Assembly: GCA_022478985.1 (NCBI GenBank)
Contig: JAKSZP010000142.1
Span: forward strand, 111,565-175,564
DNA: 64,000 nt
DNA from: Massospora cicadina
Lineage: Eukaryota; Entomophthoromycota; Entomophthoromycetes; Entomophthorales; Entomophthoraceae
Reading direction: 5' to 3'
Below the pieces are notes generated by a model that worked only from the letters and a program-made list of their open reading frames with translations, searched no databases and had not been told where the DNA came from. The position numbers and the translations under genes are program-made. Positions 12,053 to 24,908 of this stretch are shown here, piece after piece (the first letter of the stretch is position 1; every line of letters starts with the position of its first letter).

Positions 12053-12681
12053 TGTCAGAAATTTTACCAGATGGTTTCTAAAACCAATGCCGAGGGTAGA
12101 GTTGATATTAGTAGTTGAGAGATTCTTAAGGAATTCGCCAGATTTGATAGTACCAGGAACCATTCTTGACAATAAATTAGGTTGTTTCATTCAATATAAG
12201 TTACGTCGAGGATAATTGATGGTTATATCAGAAAAAATTGATAATTTGTTTACCAGTGACTGAAGCTGAGGATAATAAAGAGAGGATTAACAGCTGAGAA
12301 TTACTAATGGAAAATGAGGCAGCAGATGTTCAATTTCGCTGTGAATAATGTTGAGTTAATTAGTTAGTGAGCGTACCAGCTTAGCTGGGATGAAGGCTCA
12401 TGGCTTCAGCAAGGAGGATAAGAGTGGGACGAATAATGAGAAGCAGTTAGTTTAGTTAGTAACCTTAGTGCTACTCTGTGGTCTAAAATCCTGAAGGTTG
12501 AATGATAGTGAACTCTTCATAATAATAAGGATTGTGATTATCAGAGCTCTTTGTCTCCACATTATAAGTTTATCATATACTCAAGGGATAGCAATTTTCA
12601 TACCACTATCCCATTGTATCAGTGGGTGTTAGCTCTTGTACAACCTTCTGTCATATTGCATCTTATCTGCCAGTTCTAAAA
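12053..12681 (+). repeat. 3' LTR of B1
   Basis: Starts TGTCAGAAA and ends TTCTAAAA where the canonical end would be CA. It pairs with 5828-6459. Divergence between the two LTRs is substantial by eye, so the insertion is old. Confidence 0.8.
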
Positions 12682-12686
12682 GCTGT

Positions 12687-13310
12687 CATCTGGAGTCTGA
12701 TAGCAGTTCAAAAGATCTTTTTGATCCTAAAGCAGTATCTTCACTGCTATGCTTCTGCTACTTAATAACTTTGGCAGTTGATCTACCCTTGACGCAGTTA
12801 CTTATAGTAATTCAAAACATTCTTCCATTAGCTTCTCCCCTTTTAAGCTACATTGGGTAAACCCTTATTTACAAAATTGGAAATCACCTTTTATAAGAGG
12901 TGCATGTCTCTGAAGGACTCTTTCAGAAAATCTGGGACACCCAAAAACTGTTCCACAAGCAATAACTAAGGCCATCACTGAATGCAAAGAGTTTTCAGAT
13001 TACAAACTGCTTTTGTTCATGATTTCTAGATGGGCTCCTTGGTGAGGTTGAAAATGCGCTTTTGAAAATGGAAGTCCCATCAAGGAAGTTTTCAAGTAAG
13101 TGTTTGGGTCCCCATGTGGCGGAAAGATTTAGCCATGGGGCTTTCTGGTTGACACTCTCCTTCCATTAAAAGCAACACAAAGTTTACATGCATCTCATCT
13201 ATCGCCAATTAAGGTTGAAAAAGTTCACAATAGAGGCCATATTATTGGAAGCCTCCCTAGAGTCTGAGTTATAAAGCGATTCTGGCTTCTTGGGAATCTC
13301 ACCACTTAGT
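12687..13310 (+). pseudogene. chromovirus G pol, right part (integrase core end and C-terminus)
   Basis: HLESDSSSKDLFDP (about 12689-12730) takes the place of the A-family H-P-Q-S-D-G-Q-T-E block that carries the catalytic glutamate. DLPLTQLL (about 12788) matches the W-A-D-D-L-P-L-x-Q-F block. FSDYKLLLFMIS (about 12996-13030) matches the segment before the GPY/F-like module. From 13090, words equivalent to KCLGPHVAE, GAFWLTL and KQHK match A1 SKCSGPHLVEE, GAFWLKL and KQHP. This continues the fragment that ends at 5827. Confidence 0.7.
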
Positions 13311-16300
13311 TAAACTCCTGGCTTCATGAATAGGTTTCCTTAATACAAAAATAGCTGTACAAGTTCCAGGGATTAAGCCATCTGTAAAATTTTGATGGAA
13401 GAATCTCATGCATCCCACCTCACAACCACTTGTCCTCCCTGAAATATCTTGGCCATCCTGGACAATAATCCATCCAAGGCGCACAATAATTATACGCTCT
13501 CCTAAGTCCCTGATATAGGGGCACCTTTTGTTCAAAGAAAAAAGGATCCAATGTAATCTCTGGTGAGAAGTCCCTACGCCTGAACATATGGATATCTTCA
13601 CAGAACCAATAAGGGGCACAATAAGGCTTCTGCCCCTCTCACCACCAGGGCAATTTAGCCCATGTATTAGCTGAGCAATGGCTCTAAGTTTACCCCTTAA
13701 AAGATTCTCCTCTCTAATCCTTCCTACCACCAAGGAGTTTATGGAAAGGATTCATGGGCTGTGAAAGGAGATGATAAATGCATGAGGATACCGCCAGCAG
13801 GCAGGTTGACTCCCCTTCAAAGCCTTATTTTATTAAAAAGGTTTGTATTCAAGGGGATAAAATAGAGTTGGACTGAAGTGAATTCATATGTACAAAAAAA
13901 ATGCTTGATAGCCATTTTAGCCATTACTTATGTGATAGTATGGCAAACCTGTCCCTCAACAGGGTTTGGCGTCTTAGATCTATCTGACTTGATTTAGGAT
14001 TATCCCTAACATTATTGCCCATGGGCGCACCCGCTAGTACCTCCAATTAGATCATTTGACTGCCAGTCCATAAAAATCCATATTTATAAATATAAACAGC
14101 CTTTTAAATGGAAGGTGTGTGATCCACACACGCATCCTGATTTTAAATTTCATTATACTTCTAATAGTGGGTTTGCTCTTCAGATATCTCTGCATTGGAA
14201 ATTAATGGTCCATAATGAATACCACATTTAATCCTATATGCATTTAAAAGATAGCAGTCCTCAACATGTGTTATTTTCACTCCATTCTTAACTCTGCTTT
14301 TTATAATAAGCAATATTCGTTGAGATAATTCCACTTTTTTAACTATAAGAAGCTCGTGGGTAATTTTTTAGACATGTCTTTTAACTTATAGAATACTGGC
14401 CTATAATGGCAATCACCCTACTCTCTATCAACTAGTATGATTTAATGTACTAACATTATTTTGGCTATTGCTTTGGGTGTTCACTGGATCAACGATACAG
14501 TGTCTTTGGCAAAAATTAAAAATGTGTGTGTGTCTGTCATCAAAATGATCAATTTGGTAGGCTTAAAGTTATAACAGTTTGGTTGGTGATTAATTACAAA
14601 TATAAAAAGATTTGGTTGGTGATTGGTTAACATTTATAAAAGTTCAGCCATGTAACTATTATTTTGAGTTTCTAGATTGTGGGTTTCTAAATCCAAGTGG
14701 TTGGTAGTAACAAATAGTTTGATCTGAATCAATTACCTAATACCACTAATATAAACATATCATAAGTAAAGTATATTGGTCTATCTTAATCTCAATCAAT
14801 TTAAAGTATCTTAAATTTAATATCTATCTATCTATCAATACCTATTAATGTCTTTGTAATGTAAGTGATATAGTATCTCAAAAGCAAATTTACTAAAAGA
14901 AGCCAAATTTATAGAATCATTTTATTACTTTATAAATTTTATGAACTGTTTTAGGCTATTTTCTTTATCTTAACAATACAAATAAAACTCAAATATAGGT
15001 TTAAAATACAATTTAATGTTTATTTGAAATCAATATCTCTTTTTAGTTGGGCATTTTATATGATCACTTGGTAATTACACTTAGTGATGTTTTTGAAAAG
15101 TTTTTGGTAGTTAGTTTATTTCTTATTTTGAGTTGGTTTATTTTAAGCGATGGGAAGGTTAACACATCTTTCTACTAAGTAAATGTACAAGAAAAGGTTA
15201 CCACTGCAAACAGAATCACCACTGTAAATTTTGAGGCCTTTGCTTTGTTTTGACACCCATCTTAAAGCTGAATACAATATCACAAAGTATATCATAAGCT
15301 GACATGGTATCCCCTTTCTACCTGGGACCTTCAGTGCTTAAACCCCAAGCTGCAGATACCCCTACTCCTCTGCTCTCTGCCTTATGCCACCAACTCTCCC
15401 CGGATGCCACTACTATTGAATAGCCACCCAGTCCCCCCTTCTGCCATGGTCAGATTCCTGGTTCTCCAAATATCACCTGGTTGGTTGTGTTTTTTGTTAT
15501 TTTTACTTTAGTCTCTGCTCATTTTGGGAAATTTTTGGTTCATTTTTAGGGTTTTTATATATTTTCACTATTTGAGCCTTTTGGTATTGTCTGTCATCTG
15601 GTCAGCTTGCCTCAAGTAAATTTGCTTTAAATTTACTTTTTACTCAAGATATGCTGTACCTATGTTTTTTTGAAATTTGAATGTAAAAAAGCTGTAAAGC
15701 ATATTTAAAATATCCCTATTCTTTTATACAAGCAAGCATGTTGTTGATATTAAGTTTTATATTTTGTGCATATTAGAAGATAGCTAATTTAAGTTGACAA
15801 TAGGATGAATATACTAAGCAGGACTAATGTGCAAACATTTACTAGATAGTTGCAACTTTATAAGCTCAAACTTTTTTGCACATTATCTATCATCATTTTA
15901 ATGAAGTATATAATGTGTTTGTTGCACAAAACTTAATCTATATTAAATACTTTTTTATATATAAAAACTAAAAAACACTTTTAATTGATAAGCTTATTTT
16001 ATTTTTGTGTAATTGGTGGTTATCTATCTTATATATATATATATCTCATGTAAATATATAATCTAAAGTAATAACCTGACACCTGGAATAGATTCACTGT
16101 ATCAGCAGTAAGGTGCTATACCACCCCACACTGGGCTCTAGTTAGCTCATCCAGAATGGCATTGTAGCCTTATTTTTATTAGATTGTTCTATGAATTCAA
16201 GATGAAGAACCAATTATCATCTATGTTGAGTCTTTGGAGCTAAGCGTGACCTGGCCCCTCACTAGGTTAAATCTGGGAGAGTACCTTTGCCACCACATCA

Positions 16301-16767
16301 TGCCCATATCAATTGGGTGATGAAAGCTCCCGATAGCTCTAGATGCCTTCCAGAATTAGTGGGTTCCTTGTCACAACAGTACCAAAGGCTCAATCATCCA
16401 GTATTTATAAGACTTTGTGGTGTCTGCAAGTGTCACAGTACCTTTACCATGCATCTGTATCTTTTAGTCTAGATGCTAACTCCTTATCTAAAATCATCTA
16501 CCAATTCCATGCCAATTAAGGTCCACAGTCTTTTATCATGGCCCTCTCCCTTCTTCTCTTACATATTAGAGATAAAAACAAAAAGCCAAGAAGAGAAGTT
16601 CTCTTCAATGAGTGAAGAGATGCACGAGGGAGGTAGGCAAAGGCTTTAGGTGAGGGCTAAACTGCTGAGAGGTATCTGGGAAGGGGGCTCCACATGGATA
16701 ACTTTGGCTATCAGTCGCCTCTTGTTCTGACAGTCTCACCTGGTTAAAGCCACCTTTTATTCTGCCA
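13311..16767. other. decayed DNA; possible start of G 3' LTR; microsatellites
   Basis: A minus-strand open stretch at 13299-13733 has no recognisable domain. On the plus strand TGTACAAGTTCCAGGG at 13356 resembles the LTR start of A2 (TGTAAGTCCAGGGG) and lies where G's 3' LTR is expected, but it cannot be followed far. 14-16 kb is AT-rich with short simple repeats: (GT)n near 14523, (TATC)n near 14820 and (TA)n near 16030. Otherwise nothing seen. Confidence 0.3.
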
Positions 16768-17146
16768 AACGTCCGTGGTACTTTTCATGGAACTTTCCAT
16801 GGAAATCTGAGGCAAATGAATTCATTTGGTCCATAGGTTATTGGCAATTACACATGGCGGTTATTGATTTTATCTCCTTCAAGGTAGCCACTGTGCAAGT
16901 TGTGGCCATCCCATTGAGGATATATGGGTGGATGTTCTGACAGATCATATGAGTAAGATGGTATGGAGTAGCTTTTGTGGCTTTGAATAGGGGCTAAAAC
17001 ATGTAGGTATACATCTTAACTGTCATTCTCCCTTGGTTGAGGGCCAAGCGTGCAGTCCAAGTGTCATTATGGTAATGACTTGAGGTAGCTACTTTCAAAA
17101 TCTGAATGCATTCCTCTAAATTAAAAGTAAGTACTGGTTGGGGTTC
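16768..17146 (-). pseudogene. Gag-like protein remnant
   Basis: One minus-strand frame stays open for about 125 codons with two stops. It contains NLEECIQILKVATSSHYHND near the start and YHLTHMICQNIHPYILNGMA, then VATLKEIKSI. The latter resembles the end of retrotransposon capsid domains, a hydrophobic L-x-x-x-[IV]-x-x-x-[LI]-x-P helix followed by a T-L-x-E-[IL] helix. No zinc knuckle, protease or LTR could be tied to it. A decayed host exon cannot be excluded. Confidence 0.35.
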
Positions 17147-19559
17147 TAAAATTCAGTAAACCAAAATTAAAGGCTCTTTAGAAAGGGTGTCCACCACCTA
17201 AGCAATCTAGGGGACAGTGTGGGTAATTCCCATGAGGCTAAGATCAGGCGCACCTGCAGCTTCACAGGGAGAGGTTTTGTGCGTCACGATTATCTCTTTT
17301 GAGTACAAATCCTGTCAAGACTCAGACGTGGCAGAGCATGTGTAACAAGAGCTTAGCGTGTCTCACAAGAGGGGAGAGATGATAGTTGTTCCTCATCAGG
17401 AACATGATGTAGAAGATAACCATCAAGAGAGTGGTTGTGTGTTTATACCATGAAAGTAAGCCTCTAAAGGGGTTTTTCCATAACATCCCAGAATAGGGTG
17501 ATGAGATCAAAAACTTCATCTAATTTGACGGAAGGGGTCTTTCCAGATGGCTGAAAAGCAGCTTAATAGGAAGTCCTATGCGAGGCTTAAAAACAGAAGA
17601 GAATGCCGGAGGTAAGATTGTGAACCCATTGGACTGTGAAATGGTTAACTATGAGACTTTGAGCCATGGTGAGACAATGCTGAAGGCGAGCAGGAGGATC
17701 TGACCTCTTTCAGGGCATATAGAGACGCTATTGCCTTATCTGAAGTCTGAATAATAGTCCATATTTGTTCTAACGCTAAAAGACCTCCTTGACTCTTAAA
17801 CAAAGAGATTTTTGTTCATTGATTATTTTTAGGAGCTTTATTTGTAAATTGCAGAAGACAAAGTTTCCTAAAGCATCTTTGCCTGTGAAAGTTTGTACTT
17901 ATTCTATGTTTATTGCTTTGTAATTGTTGGCATTGTTCCTGAAGAGTCTGCAGACAGATAAGCCTTTGGTGGCCTATTTCAAGAATATAGTCTCCAATCT
18001 TATCATCTATGCTTTATAACTTTAGATGGGTATCCCCTCCATTATTAAGTTTTTTTAAAAAATAGTATTGTGCTTTAAGTTGATCTCAAAGCCAGTCTCT
18101 CAATTCTTGTTGTTGAATTTTAGGTTATTTTGGTTCTCGCTGGTGCATTTTCACCTAATTTCCAACAATATAACTGCAGGAGAAGTAATACTATCCACTG
18201 CCAAAATAATTGATTTAGGGATTTTTTACTTGCCACTTATAGTAAAAGCTTAATAAACTGAAAAGTTGGTTTTTATGTGTTTTTATTATATGTGGTGAGG
18301 AGGAGAAATGAACATCCTCAATATTGGGATTTTAGTATTTAAATTGTCTCAAGGATCAAAGTGAGTTAAACAAGAAATTCAGTATAGCTATTTGCATCTG
18401 AATTAGGTAATATGACCTGTTTACCTATTGGATTGTTTGAGACTTGCCTCGCTTTAATGTGAGGGAAGATGGGGAATTGACAACCGGGAAGATTTACCAT
18501 GAGGAAGGGATTTTATGAATTTAGTCCAATCAGAATATGGGAAACTTTTACCTTGCTGGACCCCTTCTGACCCTATAAATTGGGCCAATCTACGCAGGGT
18601 AGATTGTACTAAATTAGATGTGGCCTGGGGAGAAGACTCCAATAAACTCCCCAGATTTAGCCAATGATTTGGGGCAATCTGACCGCCTGAACTCATGATA
18701 TTTGGCTAAGTGCTAAAAAAATTTATTTCCCCAATTCAAAAGGGATCCACCAGGAATTGGCCAAGGTCTTTTGGCAGATTTTTTCCTTATTTGTGTCCTT
18801 ACTTCAAGCCAATACACTTTTAATATACAATCGGACTTGTATTTGTCCCACACTTGTCCTTACCATAAAACTCTAAATTAATGAAATTTGATGGCAGCTG
18901 ATTCAATGAAAGCCACTTACAAAAATAAACTTTGTCTTTGTACCCCTTATGTTAAATAAATTTTAGTTCAATTGCATCTGGTTTTTCAGTTTGCCATTTA
19001 CAAAGTTCATTGCCTTTATAACCCATCTGTTCAGGCTTGATCTTTTATTAAGGAATATCAGTGTTAATAGCAGGCTAGGAAACGCTTTAACTATTACAAT
19101 ATCCAGGTATCTGACATGGTCGGCCAAATGGTTAAAACTACCAAACTCATTATATCTCATTGGCAAAACCCATTAGTTACATTAGTAAAAGAACCTTTTT
19201 ATTTATGTGGTTTGGATCTAAAGAGTAGTTGGTAACTCTATTAGACCCTGCATGGTATTATCAAACAGCAAGGCTATTTTATGACTATTTTTGACATCTT
19301 TTTTAATGAAAGGGATAATTAAAAGTAGAAAAAATGTGACTATCTCAGCATAAGTTAGAGTTCATGGTGGATTAAAAAGGTGTGTAACTTCTTTTGCAGC
19401 CTCATCAAGTAATAACATTGTTGGAATTCAACCAGGCGATATTCCTCACATATTAATGAAATTAGTGTATTTATCAGTTGTGGTTGATTGCTGACTATAT
19501 TAATAGTTTCAAGTTTACTATTTAATGATAATAACCCCAATTTGTGCTCCCCATTTAGT
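17147..19559. other. no recognisable gene
   Basis: Several short open frames, including 80 codons at 18454-18696 (minus), without recognisable motifs. GGCTAAGTGCTAAAAAAA near 18703-18721 weakly resembles the A-tailed inserts described below. Confidence 0.35.
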
Positions 19560-20460
19560 TGGGTTGAGCAGTCTTGATCTGCTGGATCAAGAATGTATCA
19601 GGGATTGTCCCCAATAGGAAATTGGTGGGTCTTGATACTGGCAACTGAGGCCAAGGATGTCAAGGTGATTAATATTATCAATTAAGACCGCAAATTTGCT
19701 TAAATTTAACGTCATAAGTATTGGGAAAGGATCCCAATAAATTTTTCAGTCAATTTTGACACTGATGGCTAATGCTGAGGATGTTGACCGATTAAAGACT
19801 AATTGTTAAGGTTCAGCGGAATCATAGTTCAATGCTGACTGCAAAATCAGGGATGATTATGGAAAATTTCTGGCGGAAAGCTGAAGTATTCGTTTACAAC
19901 CATCTGATGAGGATTTTGCTGCCTCAAATATAAGTTTGGCAGAATCTTATCTTGATGCCAACTCTATGTGAAGATGATTGTGGGATTTTCTAGCGGAAAG
20001 TCAAAGTATTCATTATCAATCATTTGATTATAAATCTTCTGTCTAATTTTGGAGTAATGGCGACTTATGCTGAGAATAAAGAACCATTTATTATTAATTA
20101 AATAAAGTCAAATGGCATTTTGACTTTGTGAGAGTATTAAGAACAATCTATAATAAAATTTTGGTTAAATTTGACACCAGCAACTTATGCCAAGGATGTC
20201 AATATGAATAACTAATTCAATTACAATGGATTGAGATTTACCATAATCATGGAAATTCAAGGATGACGAGTTAGGAAGAGAGATAATCGCCATTGAGAGT
20301 GCTGAAAAATGCTAAGCGGTGAGAATTGCCTTTGAGAGTGCTGACAATGCTGTCAATGAATGCCAATGACGTGGTTAGGCAAGAAATGCCTATAAATAGT
20401 ATAATCTCTCTTAATAAAAATATCTTAAAATCCAATCTTTGTTTTATTAAATTAATTGTA
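19560..20460 (+). repeat. internally repetitive LTR-like block related to B LTRs
   Basis: A motif of about 45 bases, roughly TTGACACxxGCAACTTATGC followed by CAAGGATGTCAA and TAACTAATT, occurs four times at about 19629, 19753, 20045 and 20169. A second motif of about 70 bases, with TTTCTGGCGGAAAGCTGAAG and a CATCTGATGA-like end, occurs at 19851 and 19971. A single copy of the first motif can be recognised in the B1 LTRs (about 6035 and 12255). A promoter-like CTATAAATAGTATAA at 20391 and AATAAAAATA about 20 bases later would fit an LTR in plus orientation. Ends and target duplication were not found. Confidence 0.4.
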
Positions 20461-20861
20461 ATACCTACTTATGCTAGTTTTAAAGTGGATGTAGCCCATC
20501 TTGGCTGGTGGAAGAGGAACAGAAGATCCCCAGAGGTTAGGTGCCTGGTGAACACACCTGAAATGGTTGGCGCAACTAATTTCCAACTTTGAATTAAAGA
20601 ACAACCGTGGGAAATGGCCCAATCAGTGGAGTTAGTGATGGACAAGCGGGGATTATCCATGAGGTGGAGAAGCGGGGGGTCAGGCCACCCAGGATGGGGA
20701 GAACCACTGGTGCCCACCACGAGGGGCTAATCTTCTAAGGTGAAGTTGATTTCCAGTTGGATTGGAGGGTTGCCTGCAGCCCTGTAAGGAAAGGTCACCA
20801 ATGATGGTGAAAAATCAAGGGCCAGAAGTTTTCATATTGTTTGTCCTGGCTCACTAAAAGA
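20461..20861. other. locally GC-richer stretch, no gene recognised
   Basis: 20600-20760 is clearly richer in G and C than its surroundings. It has an open minus frame of 83 codons (20469-20720) without a known motif. By position it could be the leader of the LTR-like block just upstream. Confidence 0.3.
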
Positions 20862-20917
20862 GTCACCTATTATTTTTTTTAACACTAGTTGGTCCCAACT
20901 AAGGGTCACCTATTATT
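20862..20917 (-). mobile_element. 30-bp A-tailed micro-insert with 13-bp target duplication
   Basis: GTCACCTATTATT occurs at 20862-20874 and again, identically, at 20905-20917. The 30 bases between read on the minus strand CCTTAGTTGGGACC then AACTAGTGTTAAAAAA. The core TTGGGACC-x-x-CTAGT-x-x-TAAAAAA is shared with inserts at 29848-29880 and 40908-40929. Structure (A-run at one end, long direct duplication) is that of a severely 5'-truncated non-LTR retroposon. Confidence 0.7.
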
Positions 20918-21960
20918 GAGAATGAAAAATTCTCATCAATAATCCACTTTAAATTTTTATAAATGTCTTTTTAGGGTCATAGTCTTAGGCTAAATATTGA
21001 GTCCAATAATCTTAAAATTGACTAGTTGTCATTAGTCCTTTATAAAGACTGGACTGTCATAATAGAATCAAATCAGCTGCAGAAGTCAAATTTTTATTAC
21101 AATTAAAAAGATACACTACTTCTTAACTCTTGGTGAAACTTTCTTGGTGCGGAAAAGAGGACCTTATAGATGCGCAATAGTAATTTTCAGATCAAGTAAT
21201 TTTTTGTCTGATTGCGTAAAGTGAGATCTCGCTGCTCTTTTAGAGTGTTGCCCGTTGGGCATTGAAATTTCTGAACATTTTAGTAACTAAGCTTCTTTAA
21301 ATTAAGTAAACTCCATCTTAGTAATCTAAAATATCATTTTGAGTTATATTTTATAAGCCAATTTTAATTGCATAGATTGGTTGTTGTCCTGACTTGAGTT
21401 TTTGTTTTTTTACTTTGCAGATCTCTTAAAAATTTGGATGATGTAGTGTCATCCCATTTGTTACACAGACAACCTAGCTTTGGGACATTGTTGAAATATC
21501 CAACCTGATTGTCAAATTCATGGATGAATCTTGCCTTAGCATTGTTCTTCTTGCTTTATAAAAAACCGTTTAGTCTCCACTGCTACTGGTAAAACAATGG
21601 TTTAGTTCAGTCTATAATCTGACCAAATATCTCATTTGTTTTCTAAGGCTGCTAAAGCTTATTATTTTTAGTTCTCACATAGTTTCCACAAATTTGGCTC
21701 TTAATAATGCTTTCAAATATGAGTTTGTTAGGCAAGAGGACCATGAGACCAGTACTACCAAAATAAATAAGATGAAATAAAATAACAAAATACTATATAG
21801 TAATCATGACTCCCCAGGATAGGAATATACCAAGTTCTTTCCTTGGTGTAAGGAGTAAAGTGGTGGACTTCTTAGAAAGACCTGAGAGTCTTATTATGGC
21901 GTCCTGATAACACAGGTATTGTAGTTGTGTTTAGCTTCAGGAATTAATTATATACATTAT
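20918..21960. other. no recognisable gene
   Basis: AT-rich with no open frame of note. AGGACCATGAGACCAGTACT followed by ACCAAAATAAA near 21738-21772 is a possible further degenerate member of the A-tailed insert family. Confidence 0.35.
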
Positions 21961-22858
21961 TGGGTTTCAGCCTAGTAGGTGTAAAGCCTCAACCTTGAGC
22001 TTGCATTACATCTATTTATGCATAAAAAGTTCAGCCTATATTTATTATTAATTTTAACAATCAATTTTTTTGGTATTAAGGATTGGAATTATAAAAGATT
22101 TTCACATATAGTTGACCGGCTAATAATGCTTTTCACAGTTGAAAAATTTTGGGTAAGATGCCCTTTTAATGCTCCACTGGCCAATAAGATAAGGAATAGC
22201 GACCAAACCAACATACTATCATATATACTTTAAGACTGAGGTCATATTCCACGTGTAACTCCTCTATTCAACCCTGTAACAACCCTAATACACTTATTTT
22301 ACCTTTCTATCTGTTGGCTTCCCTATGGCTGATAATGGAAACGACTTAACTGCGTTGCCTTTATCTCAGTCCAGCTCTCAATGATAATCCTGATCTACTC
22401 CAACCCTGAATCTAAACTCTGCCTTTACCTCCGACATTCTTAAATCTACTTCCATCCTTGCATGTATTATACTCATATCTCTTCTCATCTGGAATATCAC
22501 CCTCTTTTACATTATATTATATTTATTCTGGTACTATTTAAAGTATCATATTACTAATAAAGTTATGCTCAATCTAGTAAGTTTTTCATCATTATTTTTA
22601 CATAGTCCAAACTATAGATTAGCTTCACAATAAGCGGAGATTTGCCTTGGCGACAACCTCTTTTCAACCTAGAAGTTGCTTAGCTTTATCTAGATTTTTT
22701 TCCTTTTGAAACAACAGAGATTCCTTCCTGTTTGTGTGAACAGAGATTTCTATAATGACGCCAATTCTATTTAGAGATTGCCCCTAGTAAGAAAGAGACC
22801 CTAAGAGACTCTGCTAGTGCTAACTATGACTAATAGTCATGTAATCTTTGAAGGACCA
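21961..22858 (+). repeat. 5' LTR of F (approximate ends)
   Basis: Aligns with 24909-25807. Shared runs include CACGTGTAACTCCTCTATTC, TTCTATCTGTTGGCTTCCCT and AATCTACTTCCATCCTTGCA. A TATTTAAAGTATC stretch near 22543, with ACTAATAAAG just after, gives promoter and polyadenylation candidates. Confidence 0.65.
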
Positions 22859-24908
22859 TCTCAAAATTTAGCAAAACCCCCAAAACTGATTCTCCCTGCC
22901 AGGTCCCTTCCTAGGCTACCTGATGAAGACATACCTTTATAATAAACAATACTAGCGATAATAAGATGAGTGTACACCAAATGATCAACTCAATAAGTCA
23001 AAATCTAGCAATTTAATAATTTAACTGGCCCAGTATTATGAAGTACTATTAGATGAAGCGACCTACCACCTTGCCTAGCTCTTACTCTGCTTGTTAAGAC
23101 TTTATTGAGTTACGGATATATTTAATAATTGAATATTTTCCTACCAGAATATTTCAAGATTTTTCGAAATCAAATATTAAGCTAACTTTGCATCCTCTAT
23201 ATTAGAATTTAAAGCTATAGAGCCACCTCCTTATCTTCAAGTCAATAAGGCTGTTATAAACTGTAGGAAAAAAATTCAATTACTTAAAGTGAGAATAATA
23301 AGTCTAACACTACTTTCAAGGATTAAATTTAACTAACCCTAAATCCTTGGCACCATCTTCATTTTCCAGCGTTGATTAAACCTGTTGTTTCACTGATAAA
23401 TTAAATAACCCAAATGCCTGGCACCCTTTCCATTCTTATGCACTAATGTCCATATTGTCCTGGTGCCAAAATTAGTATAGCTAACCTTAATGTCTCAGAG
23501 CTTTCAATGTCTCCTTGCACCAAAACTCCTCGCTTCCCTGACACCAAAATCAGAGCCAGCAAAGCACAACAAGAAAATCTTGAATTTAATTTTGGGCTGT
23601 GCCAAAACCTCCTGATGATCCTACTGAAGCAATAAACCTTACTGACTGTTTTGACGCTCTGTTTTCTGACGCTGAGTCTTACAGATGCTTAACCAAGCTA
23701 GCCAAACCAAATGATTAAGTGCCAAATTTATCTCCATTGGTAAAGGCAACTAAAATTCAACAAAACACTTGGGTTAGCTGATTCAAGTGCCCTCAAGACT
23801 AAAACTCCCTCTCCTACCACTTTATATTATTTAAACCTTTTAATTATCTTTTTTTTATTTTTTTACTAAAACTTTTAGAAAAACCTGCCAACTTCAGCAA
23901 ATTAAAATTTCCTGATGAGACTAAAACAATTCAAAGATTCTTAAGAAGTTGCCTCCTGACTGCCTTTTTAATTTTTTGTAAATATGTGCTCCAGGTCTGT
24001 TACCCTTAATGCATTAGTCACCCTCAGAAATCAATCTACTTTCAGGTTGCTATTTAGCTGATTCATCTTCACCCCTCTGCTTTCTTTAAAATGAACAATC
24101 CTAATGCCAAAATTAGTTATGAACTTCCAAGTTTCTATCTTAGATTCACATGAGGCAAAAATCAAAAAACCTTACCTTCATGTTAACTATCCCAAACATC
24201 TCATTTATTCTCCCTTTGCCATTTTAACTCCTATTTTGGATCAGTCCCTTTCAGAATTCTCAATGTTCATTAAAATTAAGTTAAATTGCATGCCAAACCA
24301 AAACCTACCCTGTGAATATCTGCCTCCTACAATAAGCTTGGACCTTAAAGATCTAGACATCCTGACCAAATTTTTTAACTTTAAATTCATAACCAGAAAA
24401 AAATATTTTTGGTGTTTTCTTAAACCCAATATAAACCTTATTGTTATGGCCTGGCCTCTTGTTACCAATTCTTCCTTTTTCTACCTCAACTCTCAAACTG
24501 GTGCTTTCAACTAACTTAACCAGAATGTGTACCACTTTTAGATTTGCAGCGCTTTATTTTATTTACAATAAAACTTATAATTACTGCCTTTTACCTTCAC
24601 ACGCAACTCTCCTTTCCTAATGCCAAACCTAAGGTTGCCATTCCTAAGACAACTGAACTAAAAGACCTTATGATCATTACCTCTTCAGAATCAAACTTTT
24701 CTGGTGAATCAATTTTATAAGATGCACTGTCCTACCACTTACTGCCTATAGATCTTGATATCTAAAATAAATCTTTACTCACTGAGCTTACACCAACCTA
24801 ACTACCTTGAGTTATCCCCTCTTACCTACTCTGGAAATTTAGGATCCTACCAATGCTGTCCAACCCTGGTGAGACTACTACTACCCCCAGTTGAGGCTTA
24901 AGGGGCAT
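22859..24908 (+). other. F internal region, no known domain
   Basis: The plus strand is pyrimidine- and A-rich with unusually few G. The longest open frame, 136 codons at 24104-24514, is rich in Leu, Asn, Phe and Pro and has no zinc knuckle, D-T-G or polymerase box. It could be a decayed Gag or chance. The G-poor composition persists through the whole interior. Confidence 0.45.

Larger units (their letters stand above)
5823..12686 (+). mobile_element. LTR retrotransposon B1 (Ty3/gypsy with dUTPase-like domain), decayed
   Basis: Complete in outline: LTRs at 5828-6459 and 12053-12681, then in order gag with zinc knuckle, protease, dUTPase-like, RT, RNase H and integrase. The flanking 5-mers TCTGT (5823-5827) and GCTGT (12682-12686) differ by one base and fit a target duplication inside chromovirus G. 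Every domain contains stops or frameshifts, so the copy is dead. B2 (44076-58824) is its close relative and E (59.9-63.0 kb) a more distant one. Confidence 0.85.

Noticed and set aside
13299..13733. 144-codon minus-strand open frame
   Set aside because: No recognisable domain. It overlaps the place where the 3' LTR of G is expected on the plus strand. Probably chance openness.
14511..16050. Simple repeats (GT)n, (TATC)n, (TA)n
   Set aside because: Each only about 12-20 bases. Mentioned as landmarks, not a repeat array.
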